DNA of 64,000 bases from NCBI GenBank assembly GCA_026545765.1, contig CM048843.1, positions 85,127,050 through 85,191,049 on the forward strand, read 5' to 3'. Shown here piece by piece: positions 35,430-45,647 of the stretch. The notes under the pieces were generated by a model, which had not been told where the DNA came from, did not search any database, and saw only the letters and a program-made list of their open reading frames with translations. Position 1 is the first letter of the stretch, and each line of letters starts with the position of its first letter. The DNA comes from Plantago major (Eukaryota; Streptophyta; Magnoliopsida; Lamiales; Plantaginaceae). The position numbers and the translations under genes were made by a program.

Positions 35430-35890
35430 CTAAGCTAGATCATCACTTCCCCATATCAAAGCTGCAATGTTGTCACGGATTATATTCATCTCAGTAGATG
35501 TTTCTCTTGAATTTCCATGGTTGGTAGCACTAGCAGTATCAGGGAGTTCTTCAAAGGGTATATAATCTGGATGACTCTCAAGTACATTAAATATTAGATC
35601 ATCTTCGGAGTGTATCATAATGTAATTATGTAAAGCAACCACAGCCATAATAACATCAATCTGAGTCTCCATGCTATATTGTGGCATTTCAGCCAATATC
35701 TTCCATCTTTTCTTCAACACGCCAAATGATCTTTCGATGCAGCTTCTAAGTGATGAATGTAACTTGTTAAATGCTTCTTGCCCATTAGAAGGTTGTTCAT
35801 GCTCAAATTGAGATTTGTGGTACCTTGTATTTGGGTAAGGGACCAAGTAACCGTCTCTTTCTGAGTAGGTATAGCACCGAGTATCAATAT
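35430..35890 (-). pseudogene. PIF/Harbinger transposase, C-terminal fragment
   Basis: About 150 residues carry the family C-terminal order: GYLVPYPNTRYH, then LHSSLRSCIERSFGVLKKRW, then an ALHNYIMIH block. The last catalytic acidic position of the DDE domain falls in this piece, but everything before it, including the first two aspartates, is missing. A stop lies directly upstream. It is a dead remnant of the element it sits in. Confidence 0.85.
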
Positions 35891-36010
35891 AACAGACTCA
35901 TTCATTCATAATAGAAGCAACCACTAATATGCATGTCTCACCTGATACAAAAGAACAAATCAAACTCGATTTTAATGTACCACAAATGAAGGTTCCACAT
36001 GCACATATAG

Positions 36011-36071
36011 ACAAGTTTGGGGGCAGAAACAGAGGAAGAAGACAAGTTTGGGGCAGAAACAGAGGAAGAAG
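36011..36071 (+). repeat. 31-bp tandem duplication
   Basis: ACAAGTTTGGGGGCAGAAAC followed by AGAGGAAGAAG occurs twice head to tail, the second copy one G shorter. Confidence 0.85.
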
Positions 36072-36985
36072 ATAAGAGCTGTTCTGGAGTTTTTATGGCT
36101 TTACTATAACAAATTACTCTCTTTAACCAATTGTAAATTTACTCTTCCTTCTTGCTGTAATTTAGCCCCTATAAATACCCCTCCTATGGTTCATTGTAAA
36201 CATATACTAAGTTTTCTTTTTCTCTCTAAGTTTTAATAACACAACAGTCTTCTGCACAAACATGTTTTCAAGCTTGATTTTTAGCATAGCAAGAAGCAAA
36301 AAGTAAATAATCAATTGCAATTGATAGAGGAGATGGAGGATTATCGGAGAATTGGAGATGAGGCGTGACGGATGGTTTCTGAACTGGACAGAGCAGGTTT
36401 CTTCTGAATTGGTGATTTCTGGCGATGGCTTCTGGCGAATTGGACAGAGCAGGAGAAGACAGAGCAGCGGCGAATTGGAGAAGACAGAGAGAGCAGCGAT
36501 GTGGCTTTGGCCTTCTGCCGATGGCTTCTTCTAAGCGATGGTTTCTTATTTTCTTTATTCTAATTTAGGTTAATATAGGTTAGGGATATTTTCGGAATGA
36601 AAAAGATAAGAAGTTCCTTCTTTAAAAAAAAAGCTACATGGACTAGCTTCTTTTTCCAGCTAGCTAGTTAAAGAAGCTGCGCGTTCACGTAACGAGCTTT
36701 TTATTAGTCAATGGTAAAAAAAGCTCATGGAGCTGGAAATCTAGCTGAAAAGCTAGTGGTAAACAGAGCCAATATACGAGAATGTAAGCTAATGACTACC
36801 AAGAAATCAATGGACACTTACAAGAAGAGTTGGTTACAGGCAAGATTTGGAGAATTGCAATGTCTCAATTCAAATACCTTTTTCTTCTTCAAATGGATGA
36901 TTCATTAACAGGAATGTTAAACGCTGAATACTTTTTACTAAACGCAGAACACTTTTTAACATATTGTAAAAAGTACCTCAAGTAG

Positions 36986-36993
36986 TATAAATA
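36986..36993 (+). promoter_or_regulatory. TATA box of the MULE transposase gene
   Basis: TATAAATA lies 109 bp upstream of the ATG at 37095, a good distance for a short 5' UTR. Confidence 0.45.
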
Positions 36994-37094
36994 TGAAAAT
37001 TGGTCCCATATTTATGTTATATTCCACAAAACCCCACATTTTCACAATTATATAATCGTAAACACATAACAACACAATACGATAACAAAAACTC

Positions 37095-39402
37095 ATGTCT
37101 TCCAAGTATTGGCCGGACTTTGGCAACTATGACGGATCTGAAGAGGTATTAATTTGTTCATTATCTTAATTTAATATTTTATAGGTGTTTATTATTAGTT
37201 TATTGCGTTCGTATTTTTAAATTAATTAAGATTTCATTAGAATTTCGAAAAAATGCCAAAAAAACGAAGACGCTGTTGTGGTCAGCCGTGACCGCGCTCT
37301 GGCAGCCTTGGGGGCTGCTAGGCGCGGATCTGGCAGCCCGCTTGGCAGCCCCCAGGGCTGCCATGCGGCCCACCTCTGTTTTAATTCATTTTTTTTTCTT
37401 TTTTTCTTTTTAAGTGCCCTTTAAGTAATTAGACTATATTTTGGACAGTTTTTTACTAATACTTTTTTAAAAAGTGATTAGTTATATTGTTTTAGCGTAT
37501 ATGATTTGATCAAATTTATTTTTATTTGTTTCTGACATTGATCTTATGTTTGAATTTTTCAGAGTAATCCATATATTGATCCGGATAGATATCCAACGGA
37601 TTCAGACGAAGAACCTCCCTTAAATGATGACGAACCAAGATATTTTATACCTTCACCGGAGTATGATTATGGTGAAGAAGCCATTTTTGGGCCGGGTTAT
37701 GATGGGGTCGAGGAGGACGACATTGAGCATGAAGATCATAACCACTTGTTTCAAAGTATGGGTACATTCGGTTGTAGAGAAGATGCTGAAGATCAAGTAA
37801 CACGCATCGGTCGGGAAAACAACATATTTTTTACGGTGATAACCTCAAACAAGAACCCTGTCTACATTGGTTGTGAATGCAGTGGGAAGTACCGTACTAC
37901 AACCACTGATAGAGTTGATGTTGTTCCCCGAACATCAAGTGGGACGAAGAAGAATGGTTGCCCATTTCAATTGAAGCTTAAAAGAAGGGGTGAGGGTCAA
38001 TGGGTTGTACAAACGAGCGACGGTAGAGGCAAGCACAACCATGCACTTGGTAATCACGCAAATTGGCATACATCGACGTCGAAGTTACAGGAAGGCGAGC
38101 GGAAACTTGTGGGTGAGTTGTACAAGACTCATTTGAGACCTATGAGTATCCTACAAATGGTGAAAGACAAGTTTCAGGATAATGTTAGTAATGTACGGCA
38201 TATCTACAATGCCATACAGAAAAATAAGAAGGTGGATATGGATGGGTTGAGCACGATGCAATACTTCCTGAAGTTGTTGAATGATCATCGATACTACCAC
38301 TGGGAGAGGCTTGAGGATGGAACAAATAATCTTGGTGATGTATTCTTTGCTCATCCTCATAGTGTTAATTTACTTCGATTGTATCCTTATGTGTTGGAGT
38401 TGGATGCCACATATTCCACTAACCGGTATGACATGCCTATGGTGGAGGTTATTGGGTTTTTGCCAACGGGGAAAAATTTTCATGTTGCATTTGCATTCAT
38501 TAAGAACGAAAAAGAGGATAGCTACCTTTGGATCATGCGCTCATTGTCTCATTTTTTCGAAGGTATTAAACCACCCGGAGTTATTGTTACAGATAGAGAG
38601 TTGGCCCTCACTAACAACATTCACAAAGTTTTCCCAAATGCCACCACTTTACTTTGTAGACGACACATTGGTGTAGACGTACAACAGAAACATGTGAAGT
38701 TGGTTGGTAACAAGGAGTTTGAGTTTGCAGTTAAGTCAAGGTGGAATAATGTGGTGAATGCAAAAACAGAGGAGGAGTACGATGTTTACGTGAAGGAGAT
38801 ATTGCATACTTGGAGATATTTACCAGGATTCGGAGAGTATCTGAAGAAGACTTGGTTAGTTCCGTTTCATACTCACTTCGTGGCTTATTGGACGAACCAA
38901 TATCAGCATTTTGGAGCTCTAACAACTAACAGGTACATATTATTATTCATTTTTAGTACACTACTATTATGCAATATATTATAAATATCATATAATTACT
39001 TGTAGGGTTGAAAGTGCACACAGTCAAGTCAAGTCATGGATCAGGAGTTCGAGAGCTAATTTCCCTACAATTTTAAAAAAGATTCATGAGATACATGAAC
39101 TTGATTTGAATACCATCAGATCACAATTTGAATTGAACAGAACGAAGCTTCTTCTTCCTTGTAGGCGTTTCATGTTGTTTCGGAGACTTTCAGGTGTTGT
39201 TTCGCATAACGGCATTAAGCTCTTAGTCGAAGAGATGAAAAAGACACCCCATCCGAGCAACTGCACTCATGAGTTACGTACTACGCATGGATTGCCATGT
39301 GCATGCGAGATGACCACTTTAATCGGGAATAACATGCCCATTGATCCAATCGACATTCATCCCTTTTGGAAGAGTCTTGATGTAGATGCAGAACGTGACT
39401 AG
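37095..39402 (+). CDS. MULE transposase with FAR1-like N-terminus and SWIM zinc finger
   Basis: Three exons (37095-37145, 37563-38932, 39006-39402) join in frame to 605 residues. The acidic N-terminus (many D/E, PSPEYDYGEE) is followed by a FAR1/MuDR-type DNA-binding region. The MULE transposase core has the catalytic pattern LELDATYSTNRY and GVIVTDRELAL, and a SWIM-type finger (CTHELRTTHGLPCACEM) lies near the end. The protein would cut and rejoin transposon ends. The TAG stop at 39400-39402 is probably a mutation, because the same frame continues for 140 codons (next entry). The element's terminal repeats were not found. Intron 1 contains a GC-rich GGCAGCC patch (37262-37378). Confidence 0.85.
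37262..37378. repeat. GC-rich GGCAGCC/GGCTGCC patch in MULE intron 1
   Basis: Several GGCAGCC and GGGCTGCC words face each other over 120 bp, in strong contrast with the AT-rich surroundings. They can form a stable stem-loop (GGCAGCCTTGGGGGCTGC). Confidence 0.6.
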
Positions 39403-39822
39403 AGTGAATCGGGAAGAGCAAGTGCTGATGATCTATGTGACGATGCATTCAAGAATTTCAAGGAGTTTGCAACCGATGCCCAAAAGAGGATGCTAGCTGA
39501 ATATATCCACAAACAAAAGTTCCCAGATGCTATCAATATTGATGAACCACTCCATCACAATCACAAAGGCCGTCCACCTAAAGCTCAAGGTCAGCAGTAC
39601 AAAAGTGATTACGAGAAGAGTCAAAAGAAGAAGCCCAGTAAGAAGAAGAATCAAACGCAGACTAAGGATCAGTCTCAGGATCATGCTCAGTTCCAGTCAC
39701 AAGATCACAGTGAGTATCAGACTCAGGATCATAGTCAGTATCAGTCTCAGGATCATGCTCATTATCAGACCCAGGATCATAGTGATTATCAGTCAGGATC
39801 ATGCTTCGATCCGGCCAGGTGA
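39403..39822 (+). pseudogene. In-frame continuation of the MULE transposase after a TAG, with QSQDH repeats
   Basis: This stretch keeps the transposase frame for 139 codons after the TAG: a helical acidic part, a basic KKKPSKKKNQ stretch, and then an array of eight-residue repeats of the type QYQSQDHS (24-bp DNA repeats, about six units). The DNA repeat continues in broken form to about 39990. It looks like the original C-terminus, severed by one nonsense change, with the repeats still expanding or decaying. Confidence 0.65.
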
Positions 39823-40059
39823 TCACGTGAGTATCGGACTCAGATCATAGTCGATGACGTCGTGATCATAGTCGATTTGTTTGAGGATCATGCTCGACGT
39901 CGTGGATCATCTGAGATTAGAGAAAGACACAGGATCAGTACTAGACACAGGATCAGTACGTGACACAGACTCAAGATTCGCAACAGTATCAGCGACATAG
40001 AAGGTTTCATGTAGAGGATTATCATGCCACCAGAAAGAAGTGGAACTCAGGAAAATTTA

Positions 40060-41235
40060 ACAAATCCATAACCTAGCGTTGCTTGAAATTGAGAAGCTAT
40101 TGAAATCAAACTGCAGCAGTCTTGCTTTTTTTGAGTCTATGCCAATCCCAGATGAGTCTATAACTGACAACGCCACGACTCAGTTTATAGTTGATGAGAT
40201 GTCATACGACAGAGATGCCATGAGATCGGAATTCGACGGACTGTACCCACGTTTGATTGACGAGTAGCATACAATTTACGATAAGATTATGGATGCAGTT
40301 GACGGGGGCAGAGGTGGTGTGTTCTTTTTATACGGCTACGGTGGTGCATGCAAGACTTTTATTTGGAGCACGTTGTATTCCAGCTTGCGTGCTAGAGGAG
40401 ATATAGTGCTTCCAGTAGCATCAAGTGGTATTGCATCACTCTTGCTACCTAGAGGTAAGACTGCTCATTCTAGGTTTGGTATTCATATTAAGTGTCATGA
40501 GGAATCAACATGCAGCAAGTTGAAGCCGGATTCTAATGTCACCGGCTTACTCAAGCAAACCAAACTTATAATTTGGGATGAGGCACCGATGACCAACAAA
40601 TATTGCTTTGAGGCACTCGACAGGAGTTTAGAGATGTTATGAAACGTCCAGATGATCCTTTCGGTGGCTTAGTAGTTGTATTCGGTGGAGATTTCAGGCA
40701 AATTTTGCCACTTGTTCCTGGTGGTAGCAGATTTGATATTGTAAATGCCTCTTTGATACTGTGGGATTCATGTGAGGTTCTAAATATTGACCAGGCTTCT
40801 GAGTTGTGCAATGGAACAAGGCTTATAGTAACTAATCTGGGGAAACATATCATAGAAGCAAGAATGATATCTGGAATGAATGTCAGTCAAAAGGTTTTCA
40901 TCCCTAGGATGATGATGAGCCCATCTGATGAGATTAAGTTTCCTCTAAGTTTTGAAAGGAGACAGTTTCCTATATCCGTCTGCTTTGCAATGACAATAAA
41001 TAAAAGTCAGGGACAGTCTCTCTCTCTCATGTCGGTCTCTACCTACCTTCTCCTGTATTCAGCCACGGACAACTGTATGTTGCTCTCTCTAGAGTTACAA
41101 GTAGAAAGGGACTGAAAGTACTCATATAGTCATATGTGATAATGAACGTAAGACGTACGACACGACAACCAACGTGGTTTACAAAGAAGTTTTCGATAAA
41201 TTATGAGGTAAATTTATTTTTTCATATATATTTGT
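40060..41235 (+). pseudogene. Helitron PIF1-type helicase, 3' part, mutated
   Basis: The run reads from an ALLEIEKLLKSN segment through a P-loop (LYGYGGACKTF, where the usual GAGKT glycine is a cysteine), a Walker B (IIWDEAPM), GGDFRQILPLVPGG, and the later motifs [10 protein letters not shown] and DNERKTYDT-like. Stops lie at 40265-40267 and 40639-40641, and roughly 300 residues are deleted between the CEVL and CNGTRLIV segments. Plant Helitrons encode Rep plus helicase for rolling-circle transposition; the Rep part is absent here. The helicase is dead by three independent defects. Confidence 0.85.
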
Positions 41236-41543
41236 TAACTTGCATATTTTCATTTATGTTTTATGTTTCTCAATTTATAATACATCTAAGCGTATATCCT
41301 TATACTTTTATAGGTACGGATGCCTTCATATGAAGTCAAGTCTTATCAGTAATTTACTAGATTTTACTCAATGCAAAACTATTATTCTTGTACGTCAAGA
41401 ATTTGTTATTCTTACAAATGATAATCCTCATATTATACATTATTTTTTGAACCACCTTAAATCTACCAATTTTCACTATAGCATTCTTCAGTGTATTCAT
41501 GATAATGCTTATCAGATATATAGATCAAACTACCGAATTGTAA

Positions 41544-41905
41544 AATGGAACAAGTTTAGCCATAGTTACTAATGTTAGAAAGCATATCATCGAGGCAAAT
41601 ATAATAACGGTAGTCTACCCAACCCAAAAGGTTTATCATTCAAATTGCGATGGTTAGCACATTCTACAAGACGATCGAAGTTCCCTACCAATTTTGATAG
41701 AATATAGTTCCCATATCGTCTATTTTGCAATGACCATAAACAAAAGTCCTTGGCAATCTTTCTCACACGTTAGCCTCTACCACCCCACCCGTATTCAAAC
41801 GTGAACAATTGCATGTTCTCTCTCTACGGTTATCAGTAAGAAGAGATTCAATGTATTCATATAAGACGAAGATGGTAAAACATATGATACGACATGTTCA
41901 TTAAC
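41544..41905 (+). pseudogene. Second, more decayed copy of the Helitron helicase C-terminus
   Basis: The same segment as 40810-41170 recurs: NGTSLAIVTNVRKHIIEA, later AMTINKSPWQSF and FNVFI-DEDGKTYDTT, with several stops. It lies in the same direction, between the first copy and the Helitron end. It could be a tandem duplication or the tail of an older Helitron. Confidence 0.75.
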
Positions 41906-41961
41906 TTTAGCATTTTATTATACGATATATTCATTTCTTATTTTGAGTTTGGCCTTCATGC

Positions 41962-41991
41962 CCCGTCGAGTATCGACGGGCCATTAACTAG
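41962..41991 (+). mobile_element. Helitron 3' terminus (hairpin plus CTAG)
   Basis: An 8-bp stem CCCGTCGA/TCGACGGG with a 3-base loop (41962-41980) is followed by CCATTAACTAG, with a T directly after. This is the standard Helitron 3' end: a hairpin about 10 nt before CTRR, inserted before T. The orientation agrees with the upstream helicase. The TC 5' end could not be placed. Confidence 0.9.
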
Positions 41992-42344
41992 TTATATTAT
42001 ACTTAAAAAAACATGGTTAGCCCCTTCATTTCCTTCCAATAATGTGCTCAATCTTATCTATGGAAAAAGAAGTAGATAAAAGAAAATTGAGAGTTTTACA
42101 AGCAAATCTTATTTGACAGCTGAGGAGAAATAAAGTTGTTAGGATTCGTCTGTTTTGTTAGTTTGTTAGAATACTTAGTCTTATAAAAGTACTATCACAT
42201 TTGGAAAGTCCAAAAAGTCCACTAGATTTCTATATAAATTATCTAGTTTTTACATTGACCCGTTTTATATTTCGCGGATCCTTTTCGCGGGTCGGGTCAT
42301 TGAAATCTGGATGCGGGCCGAGCAGTTTTATATTCTGGAATCAC

Positions 42345-42352
42345 TATATAAG
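42345..42352 (+). promoter_or_regulatory. TATA box of the 42-44 kb unit
   Basis: TATATAAG is followed by a UTR-like sequence (AGAACCCTAATTCTC) and a splice donor near 42477. Confidence 0.4.
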
Positions 42353-42575
42353 CCCATTTTCCCCTGTTTTTCCCATTTTCTACTTCATTCATACGGTTTC
42401 TCCCAATTTTGATCCGATTTATCTCGATTTTTGGCGAAGAACCCTAATTCTCACGACTTCACTCGCGATTATCAGGTTTGTTTCTATTATGATCGATTTT
42501 CAGTGTTTTGAAGTTTTGGTATGTGTTTTTGAGTTTTTGTTCATGTTGATTTTGCTTTACTAATTAGTTGCTTCA

Positions 42576-42767
42576 ATGGTTGAATCGAACTCGGATGTGG
42601 ATGTTACCGGTGTTGATGGAGGTTCCGGTGGAGGTAATGCGCATGTTCATGTGCTTCACATGGAAGGCGAGAGGAAATCATATTCACTATCTGATGAAGA
42701 CGAGCAAACAAAATTCACAAATTCATTGACTGAAGAATGTGAGAGGAAACTAGATCTACAAATTTAG
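42576..42767 (+). CDS. Short acidic/glycine-rich N-terminal exon, unknown
   Basis: Sixty-three residues start directly after a splice-acceptor-like CTAATTAG and end in a TAG. The string VDGGSGGGNAHVHV is followed by an acidic stretch (SLSDEDEQTK). I do not recognise it; it looks like the first coding exon of a transposase-type gene. A matching last exon (ADDDFEEDVLDDLKK ... KQSKKN, ending 44075) lies after the minisatellite. Confidence 0.35.
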   Translation: MVESNSDVDVTGVDGGSGGGNAHVHVLHMEGERKSYSLSDEDEQTKFTNSLTEECERKLDLQI

Positions 42768-43154
42768 GCCACAAAACCATGACTATAGACTCTATATCTC
42801 AGGTGATGATCTCTTAATTCTAATTCCATCCTTGTTTAGAATTTAGAATCTACAAATTCGTTGTTGTTGTTGTCAGTTGTTGAGTTCGATTTCGCGATTT
42901 GAGTTCGATCCAAAAGCGATTCGCCTTTGCTGTCAGTTTCATCGCGATTCCAGTGATTATCAGGTAATTTGTTGCTTCGTTTTTGCTCGATTTTTGCGTT
43001 TTGCTCGTTGTTGCTTTCGTTGTTGCTCGATTTTGCGTTTTGCTCGTTGTTGTTGTTCGATTTTCGTTGTTGTTGCTCAATTTTCGATTTTCAGTTTCAT
43101 CGCGATTGTTGTTGTTGCTCGATTTTTAGTTTCATCTCTTCAGTTTCATGTTGT

Positions 43155-44325
43155 TTGTCTAGTTGTTCTATTATATTGTCTAGTTTTTACATCATATTGT
43201 CTAGTTTATGCGAGGAGTTCTCTAGTTTTTACATTTTCACCAACTATCAAATTTACTAACTGATCTCAACATATTTGTCTAGTTTTTAGAGGATATTGTC
43301 TAGTTTTTACGAAATATTGTCTAGTTTTATTATCAAACATGAACATAATTGTCTATATTGTCTAGTTTTTACACTATATTGTTTAGTTTATGAAAGGAAT
43401 TATCTAGTTTTTACATTTTCACCAACTATCAAATTTACTAACTGATCTCAACATATTTGCCTAGTTTTTAGAGGATATTGTCTAGTTTTATTATCAAACA
43501 TGAACATAATTGTCTATATTGTCTAGTTTTTACATTATATTGTTTAGTTTTTACATTATATTGTCTAGTTTATGCGAGAAATTTTCTAGTTTTTACATTA
43601 CATCTAGGAATTCTCTAGTTTTTACATTTTCACCTTCACCTTCAAATCAAATTTACTAACTGAGCTCAACATATTTGTCTAGTTTTTACGAGATATTATC
43701 TAGTTTTTAGTGTATATTGTCTAGTTTTATGATCAAACATGAACATAATTGTCTATATTTAGTTTTTGCACTATACTGTTTAGTTTAAGAATTGAATTCT
43801 CTAGTTTTTACATTATATTGTCTAGTTTATGAGATGAATTTTCAGTTTTTGTATAAATGTTCAATGGTTTTTTTTGTATAAATTGTGAAGCTTGACTTGG
43901 TAAACTTGGAACTTTTGACTGTGGTGTTTTTCTGATGAAACATATGGAGCTGTTCCATGGAACTCCTTTTCCTTGATATAAGAGACCTTATGCTGATGAT
44001 GATTTTGAAGAGGACGTATTGGATGATTTGAAGAAGAATGCTCTGAAGAAACTAAAGCAATCGAAGAAAAATTAGTGTTTTTGAATTGATGATGATATTG
44101 TCTATCAGAATCGAATTGTCTAGTTTTGTAAATAAATTGTCTAGTTTTATTAATTATCCAGAAATTTACTCAGTGATCTAGTTTTTACATTATATTGTCT
44201 AGTTTTTACATTATACTTGACCCGTTTTTAATGAATCCGGTTCAAAAGATCCGCGAAAAACCATAAAAAAACCAAGTCGAGAAAAAAGGTATAATTGTCT
44301 AGTTTTAACATTTGAAGGGGACTTT
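43155..44325 (+). repeat. CTAGTTT minisatellite with a higher-order repeat
   Basis: About 29 copies of TGTCTAGTTTTTACATTATAT-like words occur at 20-30 bp steps, densest to 43830. A larger unit is superimposed: CAAATTTACTAACTGATCTC recurs near 43248, 43430 and 43650, so blocks of about 180-220 bp have been duplicated. The same motif also occurs once near the left edge of the unit (42239), so the array grew from a terminal sequence of the element. Confidence 0.85.
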
Positions 44326-44477
44326 CGGTACTTTCCTATATATAGGGTCTTTCACAACGGACTCTTGTTAGAAAACAATAATTATTTATTTGTTTCCATA
44401 ATTACGATCCTCCTAATGGTAATAGGAAATTAATAAAATCGAAATCTACATGAAATAGGATTCCTCAGTTCCCAAGT

Positions 44478-44487
44478 TATATATATA
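44478..44487 (+). promoter_or_regulatory. TATA box of the PAH-domain gene
   Basis: TATATATATA lies about 155 bp before the ATG at 44640 and is followed by a CT-rich leader. Confidence 0.4.
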
Positions 44488-44639
44488 CATACTGTAATGT
44501 AATCTAACTCTAATTCTTTGATAAACGTACCAGAAAGAAATAGAATTCCTACTTACGCTACCTAGCTAGCTCTGTTTCTTTTCTTGAAAGAGAATTTGTT
44601 TTGTTTTGTTTTGTTGTTTGTTTCTTGATCGAATCGAAG

Positions 44640-45647
44640 ATGAATATGCAGAGTGAAGAAGAATCAATGATGGTTGAAGAAGAAGAAGAAGAGTCAATAA
44701 TCAATCGTGAGAAAGAATTAGAATTAGCAGCACGAGATTTCATAAGAAAGGTGAAGTTCTATTACGGTCGTGGAAATTCCAAAACTTATGGCAAATTCAA
44801 AAAACTGCTACTTTCCACCGGAAGTACTGATCATCACAACACCGATCAACTCTTATCCGGTGTTCGTTCCCTTTTCTCCGATGCCATCTTTCTCACCCAC
44901 CACTTCAAACGTTTCCTTCCCAAACCAACTTCGATTTCGAAACCGAAACCAAAACCAAAAACCCTTTCCCCCTCTCAGAAGAACTCCTTAAAGGCCATGC
45001 TGGAATTCATCAACAAAGTCCAAAGCACCGTCGATCGCACCGTCTTTCTCAAGTTCGTCAACGAAATCATGGCTTATCAGAAACACGATATGGCTTCTGT
45101 CCGCGGGGTTAAAAAGAGAAAATTGCTTAAGCTCTTGAAAGGCTACTCTCACTTGAAGGCTGGCTTATCTGCTATTCTGTGTGACGAAGACGATACCGAC
45201 CGTGCTGATTTGTCCTTTCATCGGATGGTGTCTGCCAGAGACGCAGCGGACAAGCTCAAAAGAGAGAACCAGAACCTTCTTGCTCGGTTGGAGGAACAGA
45301 TTGATCTTACTCATTACTTTTCTCCACTCGACTTCATCTGTATCAGGGATCAAGTCCAGGGCTCTACAGTTTCGCCAGGTGCACGTATGATGACCAGGCG
45401 ATTGGCGGTCGAATATGCTATGGAGATTTCTTCTGAGTTGAGTCTCAAGATTGGGGAGGTAGGATCAATGCGTTGGACGGATGATGAGATGCACAAGGTT
45501 CGGAAGTTTCATCTGAAAGAAATCGATATTCCAGAGTGGGATTGGCATTCGCAGTTGTCCGAGGACAAGTTCCCGCATCTTCCTCCCATTGAGTTTTACA
45601 CCAGGCCCAAAAAGGGAAATCTGAAGGGAACTAGAGCAGCAAACTAG
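44640..45647 (+). CDS. SIN3-like protein with two PAH-like segments
   Basis: This single exon encodes 335 residues. The ATG at 44640 follows a stop-free leader that lacks another ATG and begins an acidic head (about residues 5-25, nearly all E). Two paired-amphipathic-helix-like segments follow: about 28-95 (ARDFIRKVKFYYGRG ... YGKFKKLL) and about 118-190 (LEFINKVQSTVDRTVFLKF). The second half (200-335) is helical and not recognised. In SIN3 co-repressors PAH domains bind transcription factors, so this shorter protein may be a nuclear adaptor; that is inference. The frame is intact and the base use is typical for a gene, unlike the repeats around it. Confidence 0.75.
   Translation: MNMQSEEESMMVEEEEEESIINREKELELAARDFIRKVKFYYGRGNSKTYGKFKKLLLSTGSTDHHNTDQLLSGVRSLFSDAIFLTHHFKRFLPKPTSISKPKPKPKTLSPSQKNSLKAMLEFINKVQSTVDRTVFLKFVNEIMAYQKHDMASVRGVKKRKLLKLLKGYSHLKAGLSAILCDEDDTDRADLSFHRMVSARDAADKLKRENQNLLARLEEQIDLTHYFSPLDFICIRDQVQGSTVSPGARMMTRRLAVEYAMEISSELSLKIGEVGSMRWTDDEMHKVRKFHLKEIDIPEWDWHSQLSEDKFPHLPPIEFYTRPKKGNLKGTRAAN

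Larger units (their letters stand above)
34895..36770 (-). mobile_element. Second PIF/Harbinger-type element
   Basis: The ends GGCTTTGTTCAAAACTAGCT and (minus strand) GGCTCTGTTTACCACTAGCT match each other and resemble the ends of the 10.7-kb Harbinger element. Both flanks read AAT (34892-34894, 36771-36773), a three-base duplication although not the usual TTA/TAA. The subterminal regions repeat TAGCTGGTTAGG and AGCTAG words. A transposase fragment lies on the minus strand. The 1876-bp unit also holds a 31-bp tandem duplication. Confidence 0.75.
42190..44350 (+). mobile_element. Gene-like unit with minisatellite core, probable transposon deletion derivative
   Basis: The left end has AGTACT...GGAAAGTCC, CTAGTTTTTACATTGACCCG and TTTCGCGGATCC. 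The right end has, inverted, matching TTTTTCGCGGATCTTTTG, a CGGGTCAAGTATAATG stretch and GAAAGTCCCC. This suggests long diverged terminal repeats. Inside, in order, are a TATA box, a 5' UTR-like exon with a donor (TATCAG|GTTTG), a first coding exon, a TTG-rich part, the minisatellite and a last exon-like frame. The layout suggests a transposase gene that lost its middle. The family is not certain and no target duplication was found. Confidence 0.4.

Noticed and set aside
40289-41115. PIF1 helicase as a host DNA-repair gene
   Set aside because: The sequence details and the nearby hairpin-CTAG end place it in a Helitron. It also has stops, a large deletion and a damaged P-loop.
42850-43263. Overlapping Cys/Phe-rich frames on the plus strand and a Thr/Asn-rich frame on the minus strand
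   Set aside because: They come from TTG/TTGC simple repeats. No frame shows domain features.
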